Source of the DNA: Hypholoma sublateritium FD-334 SS-4 | Lineage: Eukaryota > Basidiomycota > Agaricomycetes > Agaricales > Strophariaceae | Reading direction: 5' to 3' | NCBI GenBank assembly: GCA_000827495.1 | Contig: KN817524.1 | Location: 312,262 to 376,261, forward strand | DNA length: 64,000 nt | Part shown: piece after piece, positions 23,048 through 33,989 of the stretch | How positions within the stretch are numbered: position 1 is the first letter of the stretch | How the letters are laid out: each line of letters opens with the position of its first letter | Notes under the pieces: model-generated | The model's input: only the letters and a program-made list of their open reading frames with translations | Database searches by the model: none | What the model was told of the DNA's origin: nothing | Translations under genes and position numbers: made by a program

Positions 23048-24177
23048 ATGGCCGACCAATCTACCAATATCCCGACATTCAAGCTTGTTCTTGGTACGTC
23101 TTTACCCCCCTTCACCAATCCGAGTGCCCCATCTCACGCGATCCTGCCTGTTCCTCTTTGATCGATGTTCGATTCAACCACATCGCCGCCCTTTCATCGT
23201 AAAATCGACCGCTCTTTCTCTGCATCTTTTGCGATCCCATCTGATGGAATGTAGTCGGTGATGGTGGAACTGGAAAGACTACTTTCGTCAAGGTGCGTCC
23301 TCGCTCCCATTGTCCTATCCATCTAGATCGTGTGCTGATCTACTACCCTTTCAGCGCCATTTGACTGGTGAATTCGAGAAAAAATACATTGGTACGCGAT
23401 ACTCCTGCTTCACGCTATCTGAAGTCGCGCCTGGCCGACTGTGACGCGCTCATGATCATTCTAACGGTATTTCTTTCGATCAGCCACTCTTGGTGTCGAA
23501 GTCCATCCCCTCCAGTTCTCCACAAACTTCGGAACCATCTGCTTCAACGTCTGGGACACTGCTGGACAGGAGAAATTTGGTGGTCTCCGCGATGGATACT
23601 ACATTCAGGGCCAATGCGGAATTATCATGTTCGATGTCACGTCCCGCATCACCTACAAAAACGTACCCAACTGGCATCGCGATCTCGAGCGCGTGTGCGA
23701 AAACATCCCCATCGTACTCTGCGGAAACAAGGTCGACATCAAGGTATGCAATTCGTTTTATGCTGGGTGGCCTCCGATTCTCACAGATCTTACCCGATCA
23801 GGAGCGCAAAGTGAAGACTGGTGCCGTCACCTTCCACAGGAAGAAGAACCTCCAATACTTTGAAATTTCGGCAAAATCGAACTACAACTTCGAGAAGCCT
23901 TTCCTGTGGCTCGCCAGGAAGCTTGTTGGGTTTGTAACACATTAATATGTGATCGAACAGCGTAGCTGATTGGCATCGTGTTTTAGAAACCCTACTCTGG
24001 AATTCGTCGCCGCGCCTGCTCTGGCCCCCGCTGAGGTTGCTGTGGATGCTGCCTTGATGGAACAGTACGCTCAAGAGTTGCAGCGTGTATGTATACATCA
24101 TTTGTCCTTGTGATGTCACTGATTTGCTGCTTCAGGCTGAGGCTGTCCCTCTCCCTGAGGATGACGAAGATCTCTAG
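23048..24177 (+). CDS. GSP1: Ran GTPase (nuclear transport)
   Basis: Seven exons (23048-23093, 23255-23292, 23355-23391, 23484-23743, 23802-23929, 23987-24086, 24136-24177) give exactly 216 residues, the length of Ran in other eukaryotes. P-loop GDGGTGKT, switch [16 protein letters not shown] base motif, [12 protein letters not shown] and the acidic end [11 protein letters not shown] are all present. The small GTPase sets the RanGTP/RanGDP gradient that drives import and export and helps spindle assembly. Protein sequence is almost invariant across eukaryotes, so this is the safest call in the window. A gene for the Ran release factor Mog1 lies about 25 kb to the right. Confidence 0.99.
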
Positions 24178-25070
24178 ATCGGTCCATTGGCATCGCATTT
24201 CGCTTTATTTCCTCTTTTTGTGACAACACCCGTCTGAACAATTACAGAGTTTTCAGACGTTATACAATATCAATCACATTTCTCACCGTTATTCATAATC
24301 AATCCCGCTTCTATGTCATGTTGTAGCACCCCCCGGAAGATTGCAAGTTAGTGGATATGACCTTTTCTATCTTTTCTTCTGTGCGTAGATGAAGCCCGCA
24401 ACGTGAATCATCTTGATTATCATCTTGAATGGAAAAACGCGATTTGGGCTAGCAATTACTATCATGAGTGCATTGTACTTGATCTGTGCAGAGACAATAT
24501 GGGTTGCCTGACATTCGCCAAAGATATGTGAAGCATATATGTCAATCCGTAGTCGGCATTCTTCGAAAATGTTTGTTTTGTCAATGCAAGCCAGTTGTCA
24601 CATAAACCGACTACGAACACACCGGCTGGCATGCAGGTCTCTAAATTTTCGGATTATTGTAAAATTGAATGAAACGGTCATTTCCAAAACAAGAATCGGG
24701 CACCATTCACTATATAAATTTTATTATAATGTAGCTATATATGGGGATTTACGAGCAGAACAGAAGAACTAACGAAGATACAAGACCAGGAATCCAGCAG
24801 CAGTTTGCTTCTTGTGAATACAACATAGTCGAAACATTTCAATTTTGGATACTAGAACGAATGGCGATTGAACAGTATAACAAGACGAATGAGTTGGTGG
24901 TGCTACAATGCCTGGTTAATGTGTGACTGAAGCTAGAAAACATAGATTGGGTTGATGAACAAGATGTGGTAGGATGCAGTGGTGGTATTTCAAAGTAACA
25001 AGGAGAGTATGCATAAGTTAGCAGTCTGGCAAGATAGATTACAATTGTTCTGAAGTGATTGGTTTATTTC
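24178..25070. other. Convergent intergenic, 3' ends of Ran and RING-H2 genes
   Basis: About 890 bp, AT-rich, between two stop codons facing each other. The stretch 24690-24760 contains repeated TATA-like words (TATAAATTTTATTATAATG, TATATATGGGG). I see no coding sequence or RNA gene with confidence. Confidence 0.45.
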
Positions 25071-28000
25071 TTATGATACCGCGGCAGGAAAGGAAGTTGT
25101 AGGATGACTGTCTGTCGTTACTCCCTGATAGAAGGATGCTTAGTATCGCATAGTATTAGTGCGTAGGCACGACCCACCGTGGATCGACAGGCAGGACAGT
25201 TATTTCTACCCTTTTGCAGCCACTCATCAACACAACCCTTGTGGAAGGCGTGCCGACAAGACATGACGCGAATAGGATCTTCCGCCTCGTAATCGTCCAA
25301 GCATATTAAGCACTAAGCTTCGAGTTAAAATCAAGATAGATACGAGGGAAGTAAAGAGACGTACTCGGTCCAAGCAGTTGGATGAAACCTTGCCATCTTT
25401 CTCGTACTGTGGTAAACCGGATGCCTTGATGATCTCAAGCCCCGACTTGTCGATCTCGTCTTTCGACGCAGTCGGTGGTTTGACTTGGCCCAGCAGGTCT
25501 GCGAGTTCACTGGGATTCAATTTTATCAGTATGGTGCTTATGTCTAAATGGCCGAAACGGCTACGCACAGGAGAGCCTCGAACGAGTCTAAGATGTTGGG
25601 TCCACCAGTGACGATATTGTGATCCGGAGGGTAATATCCTACATTCGAAATGTTATTTCAGTTCTACTCAAAGGAGTCCATCTCACCTCCGATGACATAT
25701 ATCAAGAAAGTTCTACTCCCAGGAGTAATGGCAGGTAATTGTGCACTTAAGCCAGCTTCAGCGTTTCGCCTTCCAGGACGCAAGTTTCGGATGGCGTCGG
25801 CGGCCCGAGATTGCCACCCTCTCGCTCTTCCCCGTCCTCTCGCGCCATCTATCCCATTACCTCCCCCTACATGGTGTTGACCCCCCCAGCCATCCAGGTC
25901 ATCATTATTGCCATTTTCGTCATCACGGCTTCCGTCTGCAGCAGACGTTCCAAAAAGGTCAACGCCATCATCACCCGGCTGCTGGGGTAGGTCGGGCCGC
26001 CATTCAGAAGTTACGGATTGCAGGCCCACAACGATGACGGGAACGACGGAGTTTGGGGAGGGCGAAGGGGTGCCTTGACTTGGTACTTGAAAACCGACGG
26101 ACTCCGCTGCAGCTCCATCATGTGGCGACGTCCCTGGAGAAGACGTAGAAAAAGAGTGATCGTTTGATGTTGTGGGTGGTGCTGGAATTGGTGTTGAAGT
26201 TGGAGCCGAAGTTATTTGGCTGGTCAAATCTGGGTGGGGCGAAATAATAGGTGGAAATCGGTATAATCTCCACCAATTGATTCGTCCTGCAGCGTCAATG
26301 CGACCTGTCCCCGACGTCAGAGGCTGCGGTGGATTCACAGGCACTTGGTGACCTTCCTCGTGAAGTGATCGTTGTTCGGCAGACTGGAAGTCTGGAATTT
26401 TTTTTCAGACGATGTGATAATTTATTATGAAGATAAAGATAAAAACTAACCGTCATCAGCATAATCCACGTTATCACCGTCTTCCGGCTCAGAGCCCGAA
26501 TCAGAAACATCTTGGAGAAGAGGCATGTCTGCGTAGTCATCCCTAACCTCATTGAACGAAGGTCCAGCATGATCGGGGGAATTTCCGTTTGTGGGTGGGT
26601 TGACCCCGCCAGTAGGTAGTAGAGGTCCTTCGCTAGTACTGGGAGAAGTCATTAATGTAAGTGCTGCGAGGTTACTGCCGTTCAAGGAGCCTGCAAGCTG
26701 AGATCCCGTTTCCGGGGATGGCGCTTGTTGACCTTCAGGCTCCGATTCGTCGTCTGGCCGCGTCAGTGCAACACGCAGATCGACTTGCAGATCAACTAGA
26801 AATCGTTCAAAGCTGCCCTCAGGCGGGAGTGTGGCGTGAGAACCATCCGACGTTCGCGTCTGCGAGTCTTCTGCAGATGTCCGAAATTCTGCAGAATTGT
26901 TGGCATTACCGGCGGCATCATGGTCTGCATGTCCACTTGCGGGATTGGAGCCAGGAGCCAGTCCTCCGAGGCCGTTCAGCCCCAGTCCGATGTTGAATGC
27001 CCTGGCCATCTCTGCCAACATCAACTCCCGCGTATCTATCGGAGTCCCTAATTCCACGCCGTCTACTGCCGACATACTAGATGTACTGTCTGAATTATCG
27101 ACGTCCTGATTACGGTGGTTTGTGATGTTGTCATCTGTAGGAGACGTTGAGGGACGCAGTCCTAAACGCTCACGAATTGTACCCCATGCTTGACGCATAC
27201 GTTCAGATCTACCCGCAGTAGACACATCAGGAAACCCGGCGTTGTCTGGAGGCGGCCCATAAGAAGGTAGATTGGGCATAGATGTATTGGGAACAGTAGA
27301 CTGTGGGACGCGGGAGGAAGGGATGCTAGGGTGCGGGGGAGCCAAACCTGATGACAAGATAGGTTCGGAAGAACCTGTCAGTAGAGACGCCGCTGTCGCT
27401 GCAGCTGCAACGCTGTAGACGGGAAAAGTCAGACAAGAAATGGAGAATGATGAATACACCAACCTTAGAAGAGTACCTAAAACATCAATGCTGCTAGAAG
27501 AGATAAGCGGAGCGCGATTTTCCGCAATCGGTGGGGATTCTTGAGAGGTCGTTTGCGTCGCTTCACCGGAGTTCAGAGCGACTGTAGTCTCCTCAGGCGG
27601 TGTATCGGAATCTGAGCCCGTCAAAGATGTCGATTCTGTTTGAGAGGTAGGTGTTGCTGTTGCTGTTGCTATTGTAGGATCCCTGATTACAGTGGACGCT
27701 GGACGCGACGACGATCGTGGTCGAAGAAGAGCAGATAATCGGTTTCGAGAACGCGGGGTGCTTTGATCAGATGGTGGATCAACTGCAGTACTAGACTGTG
27801 GTGTCGGCGAGTCGTCCGCATTGGCGACAATCGCGGAAGTAACCGGTGGAGTGGCATTTGGCCTGGACACATCAGTTGTGTGGACTATGCCCTGAACGAC
27901 AACAAGGGTTCCCGGCGGTGGAAACTGTCTGTGTAGCGAGCTTGGAGCTGCAGAAGTTTGCGATGTTGGTTGCGCGGAGAGAGTTCCTTCGGTATCTTCT

Positions 28001-28653
28001 CCCGGTGCGGCGGAAGAATGTTGACTAGTTGTATCGGACCCGCATTCCATATGAGAGTCCTCTTGGGTATCGTTTCCGATGTGGAGAGAAGAGAGCGTAG
28101 AAGTATCTGCAACCACAGATGATGTTTCTACACAAGTCGAATGGAGTTCCTCGTCAAAGAGAGGCAATGGGTATGGGAGCTGACCACTTTCGTCGAGACT
28201 AGTCGCAGCAGTGGCGTGATCTTCGTTCTCTTGCAAAGATGGAGCGATCTCTCGTTGCTTTCCTTTGCTAGAATTACAAGGCAAGTCTGGAGGTTCGATG
28301 ATGGGACTTCCTCTTTCTGAAGGACCTGGACCATGGCTCTCTTCATGTATCGCCGGATTGTGGGCCTTGGACCAGCGCCTGGAATTGCGCCACGAGCGTC
28401 TCATATCGCTGGGGTTTGTTGCATCGCCGTTGACTCGATTTCGGATGCTCAAAGGCTTAACGAGTTTGAGAAGAGACTTTCGAAGGGAAGAACGTCGAGA
28501 TTGCGAGCTGTGCGAGCCATCGGTGCCCGCATCGAGAGGTTGGAAGTCGGAACTGGCGCCAGGGACAGAGGGTAGCGTATTGGAATTGATTTCCGGCGCA
28601 GGTGATGAGGTCTGCTCTTGTAATCTCGAGCTATTCTGTCCCATGAAGTTCAA
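25071..28653 (-). CDS. Large RING-H2 E3 ubiquitin ligase
   Basis: A very long Ser/Thr/Pro-rich first part (28653 to about 26450, over 700 codons with one likely intron near 27420-27490) is followed by an acidic stretch (DVSDSGSEPEDGDN). Further down come RGRGRARGW and a conserved hydrophobic piece (FLIYVIGGYYPP). The RING is near the C-terminus: CLICLDDYEAEDPIRVMSC, then RHAFHKGCVDEWL and NNCPACRS (C3H2C3). A short last exon ends SFPAAVS at 25071. It is chosen because a GTGGGT donor and a TATCAG acceptor join the RING to GVTTDSHP. It likely works as an E3 ligase with E2 binding through the RING; target and location are unknown. The start may be 28644 (second ATG). Confidence 0.85.
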
Positions 28654-29021
28654 GTGTTAAGAAAGAGGTCAGAATGTGGGTGGTAATGTGGGAACTTGGA
28701 GGGACCTGGCAGTAGCAGGGTGATGATACAGAGGTAATGCAAGAATTACAATTAATTAAGTAGTGATCTCGGAGAAAACAGGATTATGGGAGAAAGGGGA
28801 AACTCCTGGCAATTTAGTTGGTGGTGGGTGCGGAACAAGGTGAGTAAAGAGTCCACCGTCGCAAACGATGAGTAAACTGCATGTGACGCGGACGTGACAA
28901 TTAGCCTGTCCGTCATATTTGGCCTTCACACAGCCTGCATCTGGCCTGCATCATGCCCCCAGCATAGCCTTTGCACATCCTTTTCAAAGTCCTATCCATA
29001 GATCAGTTCTTACTCTGTGAT
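28654..29021. promoter_or_regulatory. Divergent promoter region RING-H2 / putative axis protein
   Basis: About 370 bp between two start codons pointing apart. GTGACGCGGACGTGAC at about 28881-28896 has two TGACG-like half sites. I see no TATA box in a convincing place and no other feature. Confidence 0.4.
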
Positions 29022-32000
29022 ATGGACCATCTGGAGCAGGCAATCCACTGCCTCGAAAATGTACCTGCAATCGTTCGGAAAGGCGATATCGTTGTGGAGG
29101 AGGCCGTAACGCATCTATGTTCGGCTGCGCGGCTACTTGTGAGCTTCAATGAAATAAGTTGTATAGAATGAGATATTCATGCTTCAAACTTGTTCAGGGA
29201 TCCCCTACTGTCTCGCCGGACAAGCTCATGAGCGCATCTGAAGGTTTTCGACGCCGGTTGTTACCTTTGTATTGCGGGCCAGATTCACTGGTGTCGCCCT
29301 CTCTCGATTATACAGCTTCCGTCCTGTTGTTTCTCTATCATAAAGAAATTCTTCCGAATCCGAATAACGCAAGAAATCAACCTAGCGCATGGGAGACTGT
29401 TATCGTCTCAATACTTTCAAGTCTTTTAGTAGGTGGATTTAATCTTGAAAATAAACAGTAAACGGAGTAACTTCTTCCAAAGGATTTTCTGGACGAAAAC
29501 ACCAATAGTAAGTAACATTGGACCAGCTCGGATATATTCACAACGCTGAGACCGTCTGCCTCAGATAAAATCCGTGCATGTATAGCTAATGCGCTGTACC
29601 CTATTGTTTGTCCTGCGCATTTCCTCACTTCATCAAGGAAAACAATTTTTTTTCATGCCGAGTTATCTTCCATGGTTAGTACTGAAAAATCATACGCATA
29701 TATCCACCTTTTCATGATTTTATCTTTCCATCGGTAAAGGTATATCAAACACTTACAGCCTCCGTGGATTCTCACCCTGGAAATGTTACAAAACTGCGCG
29801 ATCAAATTGATAGGTCAACTATTCTTTCAACGATTTCGAGGATTCACTCACACGATATATTATGTCAGAAAAGGAATGGGCCTTACTATTTCCCAGACAA
29901 AAGGTAGCCCAGCTCCCTGTGCGAACATAATCCTTCACGTTGACAAGCCACCCTGCCAGATTTTCTTGCCTTAGAGTCTTTGTTGGATCTGTTTGGTAGC
30001 CTAATACCCTCCAAGAAAGGGGGGAGAGCAAAGAGATCAGCCTTTATAAATGGTGTCTTTGATATAGCCATTTTCGACAATACTGGCAAGCATATTCAAA
30101 AACTTCTCGAGGATATCTCTAGTCCTGATTGGAGCTTGACCTCGCACAAAATTGTGAAGGCCCTGGCTGAACATGACATTTCATTGTAAGGGGAATCAAT
30201 CTCTTCTAAAACGCATCTCACATTTTGTAGTCCTCAACCTTTTGAGGCTTCCACTGTTAAGCTTAACGAAACGCTCCTGGGTTTATCTGCTCCTTTCTAC
30301 ATTGATAGGAGCCGATTTATTGCAAATATAGACAAGGTAGGTGTTCGCGCGATGGGCCCTCAATCAACGTACTTACACGAGAAAATCCAGGCTGGAGGAA
30401 TAGAGACACTCTCAGTATCATATGCCACAGTCTCAACCATTTCGTTCGAATATTTGAACAACCTTGTACATGTTACTCTGCGGCTCACAAAACCGCCCGT
30501 ACTCGGCAGTAAACCCATTGCCATACCCCTCAACGACAATATATTATTTTCTTGGGACATAAGTAAGGCTTGCTTCAGCAGCCTCTCAAAGGCTTTGAAG
30601 AGTCGGCGGCTAGTACGTGTTCTGATTGTAATATATGCATATTATATGGACATTCACGTATTATCAGCCAACAGGGAGGACAGGGAACGATAAATTATCA
30701 AAAGGGGAGCCAATAAAACTGGATTTTGACTCCACTAAAAGGGACCCCCATATTCTTGCCCAGGTAAGACGATTTGAAGACCGCGTTTCTCATTCGTTGA
30801 CATTCGCACATAGGAACGGCTTCAACAGCTTTCTCAATGTAAGCTCAAGGCGCAATCATGACTGCGATACCGTTGACTAACATCCTACAGCCTGGGCGTT
30901 GACTTCTCCCAAGTCCAAGAGTCAATCTGGCATCCAACTCGAAACATCGCCTCTTGTCCCACACCTTCCACAAATCTGCGCGAAGGCCGTGGAAGGAGTC
31001 GACAACTCCAAGAAATCCACTTTACCCCTATCTACCGTACCTTTGGATTCCAATGGGAATCTTCGTCTTGCACCAGATATTAGGCCGGCTGCTAAAAACC
31101 CTACTGAGAGTGCTCTAGGTCCTGGTTCTGATCATGCCCACAGTGACCAGATTGATATAGCAGAGGCTAAGCGGATCATTCCTGATGCATTGCCGCGGAA
31201 AAGTCGATTGATTGTACTTTCCGATGATGATGAACCAAAGCCACCAAAATTTGGAGACCAAGTACAAAAGAGACTTAGAAGGAAGAGGCCAATCATGGAC
31301 ATAGAACATGATGAATCAGAGCTTGATACCAAGGAGGAACCCCCGTTGAAACGAGGTCGGCGCGAACCTTCAAGCCCGAGTCCCGTCCGACCTTTGAAGA
31401 TCAAAAAATACACCAGAAAGGGACCACCATCTTCCCCCGCGGCGCTAGCTTTCCCTTTGATCGATTTCGACACAATTCCAACTTCGACTATCAAAAAGGC
31501 AAGGGCATCCGAGATGAAAGGTAAAAACGGCAAATCTGTCACAAAATTGAAGCTAGTGAAGCCAGAAGGAAAGCACACCCCCGCGCAGAAAAAACATCCG
31601 GGTGCGAGCGGAAAGGCTATGAGAGAAATCAACCTTGTTCTTCCGGTAAGTTTCTGCCTCCCTAATAATTTCCTGTTACTCAACTATGACTGACGACCCT
31701 CAAGCAACCTGCCGACACCGGCGATACGCCCAAAGTCAGACGTTCGGCGAGATTCTCAAAGACAGAGTCTCCTGTGAAAGGGGTCAGCGTGCCAAAGCTT
31801 CACAAAGCCCGTAAAGCGCCCTGGCAAGACCCTAATTTCTCTGAGAAAAACGAAGTCTCGTCCGATCCAATTGTCCTTCATCTTGCAGATGATCATCTTA
31901 TCGCGGAAGATTCAAATCCAGAGGATGAGTTCCGTGGCGATGTTACTCCCTTTGATGCTGCTGACATATTCCAAATACCACCACAACGTCAATACTCTTT

Positions 32001-33253
32001 ACCACGGGCTGGAGCAATACGAGTGGTTAGTTTGCCCGTATTTCTTTGATATGGATGTTAATCGCATCGACGCTTAGGTGCCCAAAGCTGTCACAAACAG
32101 TGATGCTACATTGAGCAAAGCGGTTGCAATCGACTTAACAGATACTAAATCTCCGTTACCTGTCGACAAAACGAACAAATCTGATATACAGCCGGAAGCA
32201 ATTGTACCTCCCAAAAAAGGGACGGAGAAAGATATCCCACAAAAACAGGCGAATGAGTCCTCTCACACTGCGGAAACTGCACCAGCTCTTTCAGAACACA
32301 AGCTACCCATGGAGCGATCCTCGGACAACATGTCGTCGGTGAAGGAAGCTAGCCCACCCCTTGTTGTCAATGCGTCCCCTCCGCTTCGACGGGTTGACAA
32401 CGTAAAACAGAGATCTGTTCTCCAAAAAATGGATCGTGCAACTCCAGTCCGTGAAGGCGACAACCCACGACTCTCAATTGAATTTGCTTTACCTCGTCCG
32501 GCAACTCCCCGCAAGATTTCAATACCCTACCCAAAGAATTACCAACCAGATTCAACAGGTTGGTCGTATCTAATTTAGAGAACATCATCTGCTTGATTGT
32601 ACTGTAGGTTGGGATCACAATCAACGCAGGGATTTGCCCTCAGAATTCAACTCACGATCAAAGCAAGTATCGTATACTAAAGCTAAAGAAGATCCCATGA
32701 AACAGATCATTTCAGTAAGAAATACTTGTCAAATTCCAATTTTTCAGCTGTTGATAACTTGCCTAGGTTGTTCAGCAAATAAACAAAGTAAGTGGATTTT
32801 ACTTCAATGACAATAATCCGCGTAACGAGTCTATATAGGCTGTTATTTACAACATTGAACATCGCTTTGAGAAGGTAACGGAAAGCTTGAACATCGGCCA
32901 GCGTAAAATGCTCGAGGATGCTGCAAATGGACTCCACGAGATGTATCAAGACAGGTCTCTGTTTTGACTTTGGCTATGCAACGGAAATACTAACATAATC
33001 TTGGGGACTGCTCGGATCTAGTGTTCAATGTTTCAACAATATGATGGACCTCGAGGAAAAATATTCCTCGCGCTGTAACGAACTTGATGCTGGCACCCAC
33101 GACTATATCAAATCCAGTGAACAGCTGACTCAGTGCTTCAAAGATGTCTCCGTGAATCACAGCCGCCAAAGTTTGTCGAAAATATTCCCGACGACCCTTT
33201 TTCCGAAGGCATCTGCCATGAAGTCACACTTTGAACTTGGAAGTATTATGTAA
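29022..33253 (+). CDS. Putative meiotic chromosome axis protein (Red1/Rec10/SYCP2-like, tentative)
   Basis: Exons from 29022 to 33253 keep one frame through many short introns. The N-terminal part is helical and armadillo-like (MDHLEQAIHCLENVPAIVRK; SASDKIRACIANALYPIVCP; SLLDLFGSLIPSKKGG). A beta-rich piece follows (GGIETLSVSYATVSTISF to VTLRLTKPPVLG). The middle is long, charged and disordered with RRKRP and KKARA basic patches. The last about 110 residues form a coiled coil (VVQQINKAVIYNIEHRFEK onward). This order, helical repeat plus beta domain, then linker, then C-terminal coiled coil, is that of Red1/Rec10/SYCP2. Sequence identity to them is too low for me to judge. It could be another coiled-coil chromatin protein. 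Splice sites in 29170-29990 are uncertain. Confidence 0.4.
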
Positions 33254-33989
33254 ATACCTTTTCACTTACTCGCATTCGGCATATCTGTGGTCTCCCTGCC
33301 TGCTACAATCTTAGTGACGACACCTACGGACTAGACTGTAAATGCTTTCGACAGCATGTCTTCTCGATGGGTCCCTCCCGCTGTGCTACAATGGTCCTTG
33401 CTCCTCATCGAGTACTCGCAATTCTGGAAGCTGTTTCATTGCTGTATGATCTATATGATATCCTCTTCGTGTACTTGTGATTCTATGATATCCAGCTGTA
33501 TCGCATCACATCCTGTCAATTGATACCAATTATTATTTATTCAGTGCCAGTCCGACTGTAAGTAGTTACTAGTACTTAGAACTGTCGAGACTCCACTGTG
33601 CAACCGTGGAATCGCGATCAATTGAATGATGGAAATGCTCCGATTATTTATTTAGTAATAGTAATTGACGCTTGTCACCGTGGTGCATGTCGTCCTCCTT
33701 CCTACGCGCTCGAAAATACACGTCTCCTTTTTCTTTGCCTGGTCTTATTCTTAGATGCACACAAGGAGCCACATTACGCGTCCATGTGTTGCCTAATTTA
33801 ATCGATGGGACCGCCAGGAGACATATATGTCATCAGGATAGGCCATGTGCTCCTCTCGAGTCTCAAATCATTCAAAAGCCAAGAAGAGAGCCATCCTTCT
33901 ATCAGCAAGGTACTAAGCTCCGCAGCCTCAATTCGCAATTTGCGTTGTCTCTTTCGCGGCCAGCTTTCAGAGCATTTTCATCGGCAGCC
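33254..33989. other. Intergenic or 5' region of the aminopeptidase
   Basis: About 735 bp. The first part likely holds the 3' end of the upstream gene. From 33672 on, the frame of the aminopeptidase is open upstream of its ATG. Residues just before that ATG look like a mitochondrial presequence (see findings). No TATA box was recognised. Confidence 0.4.
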
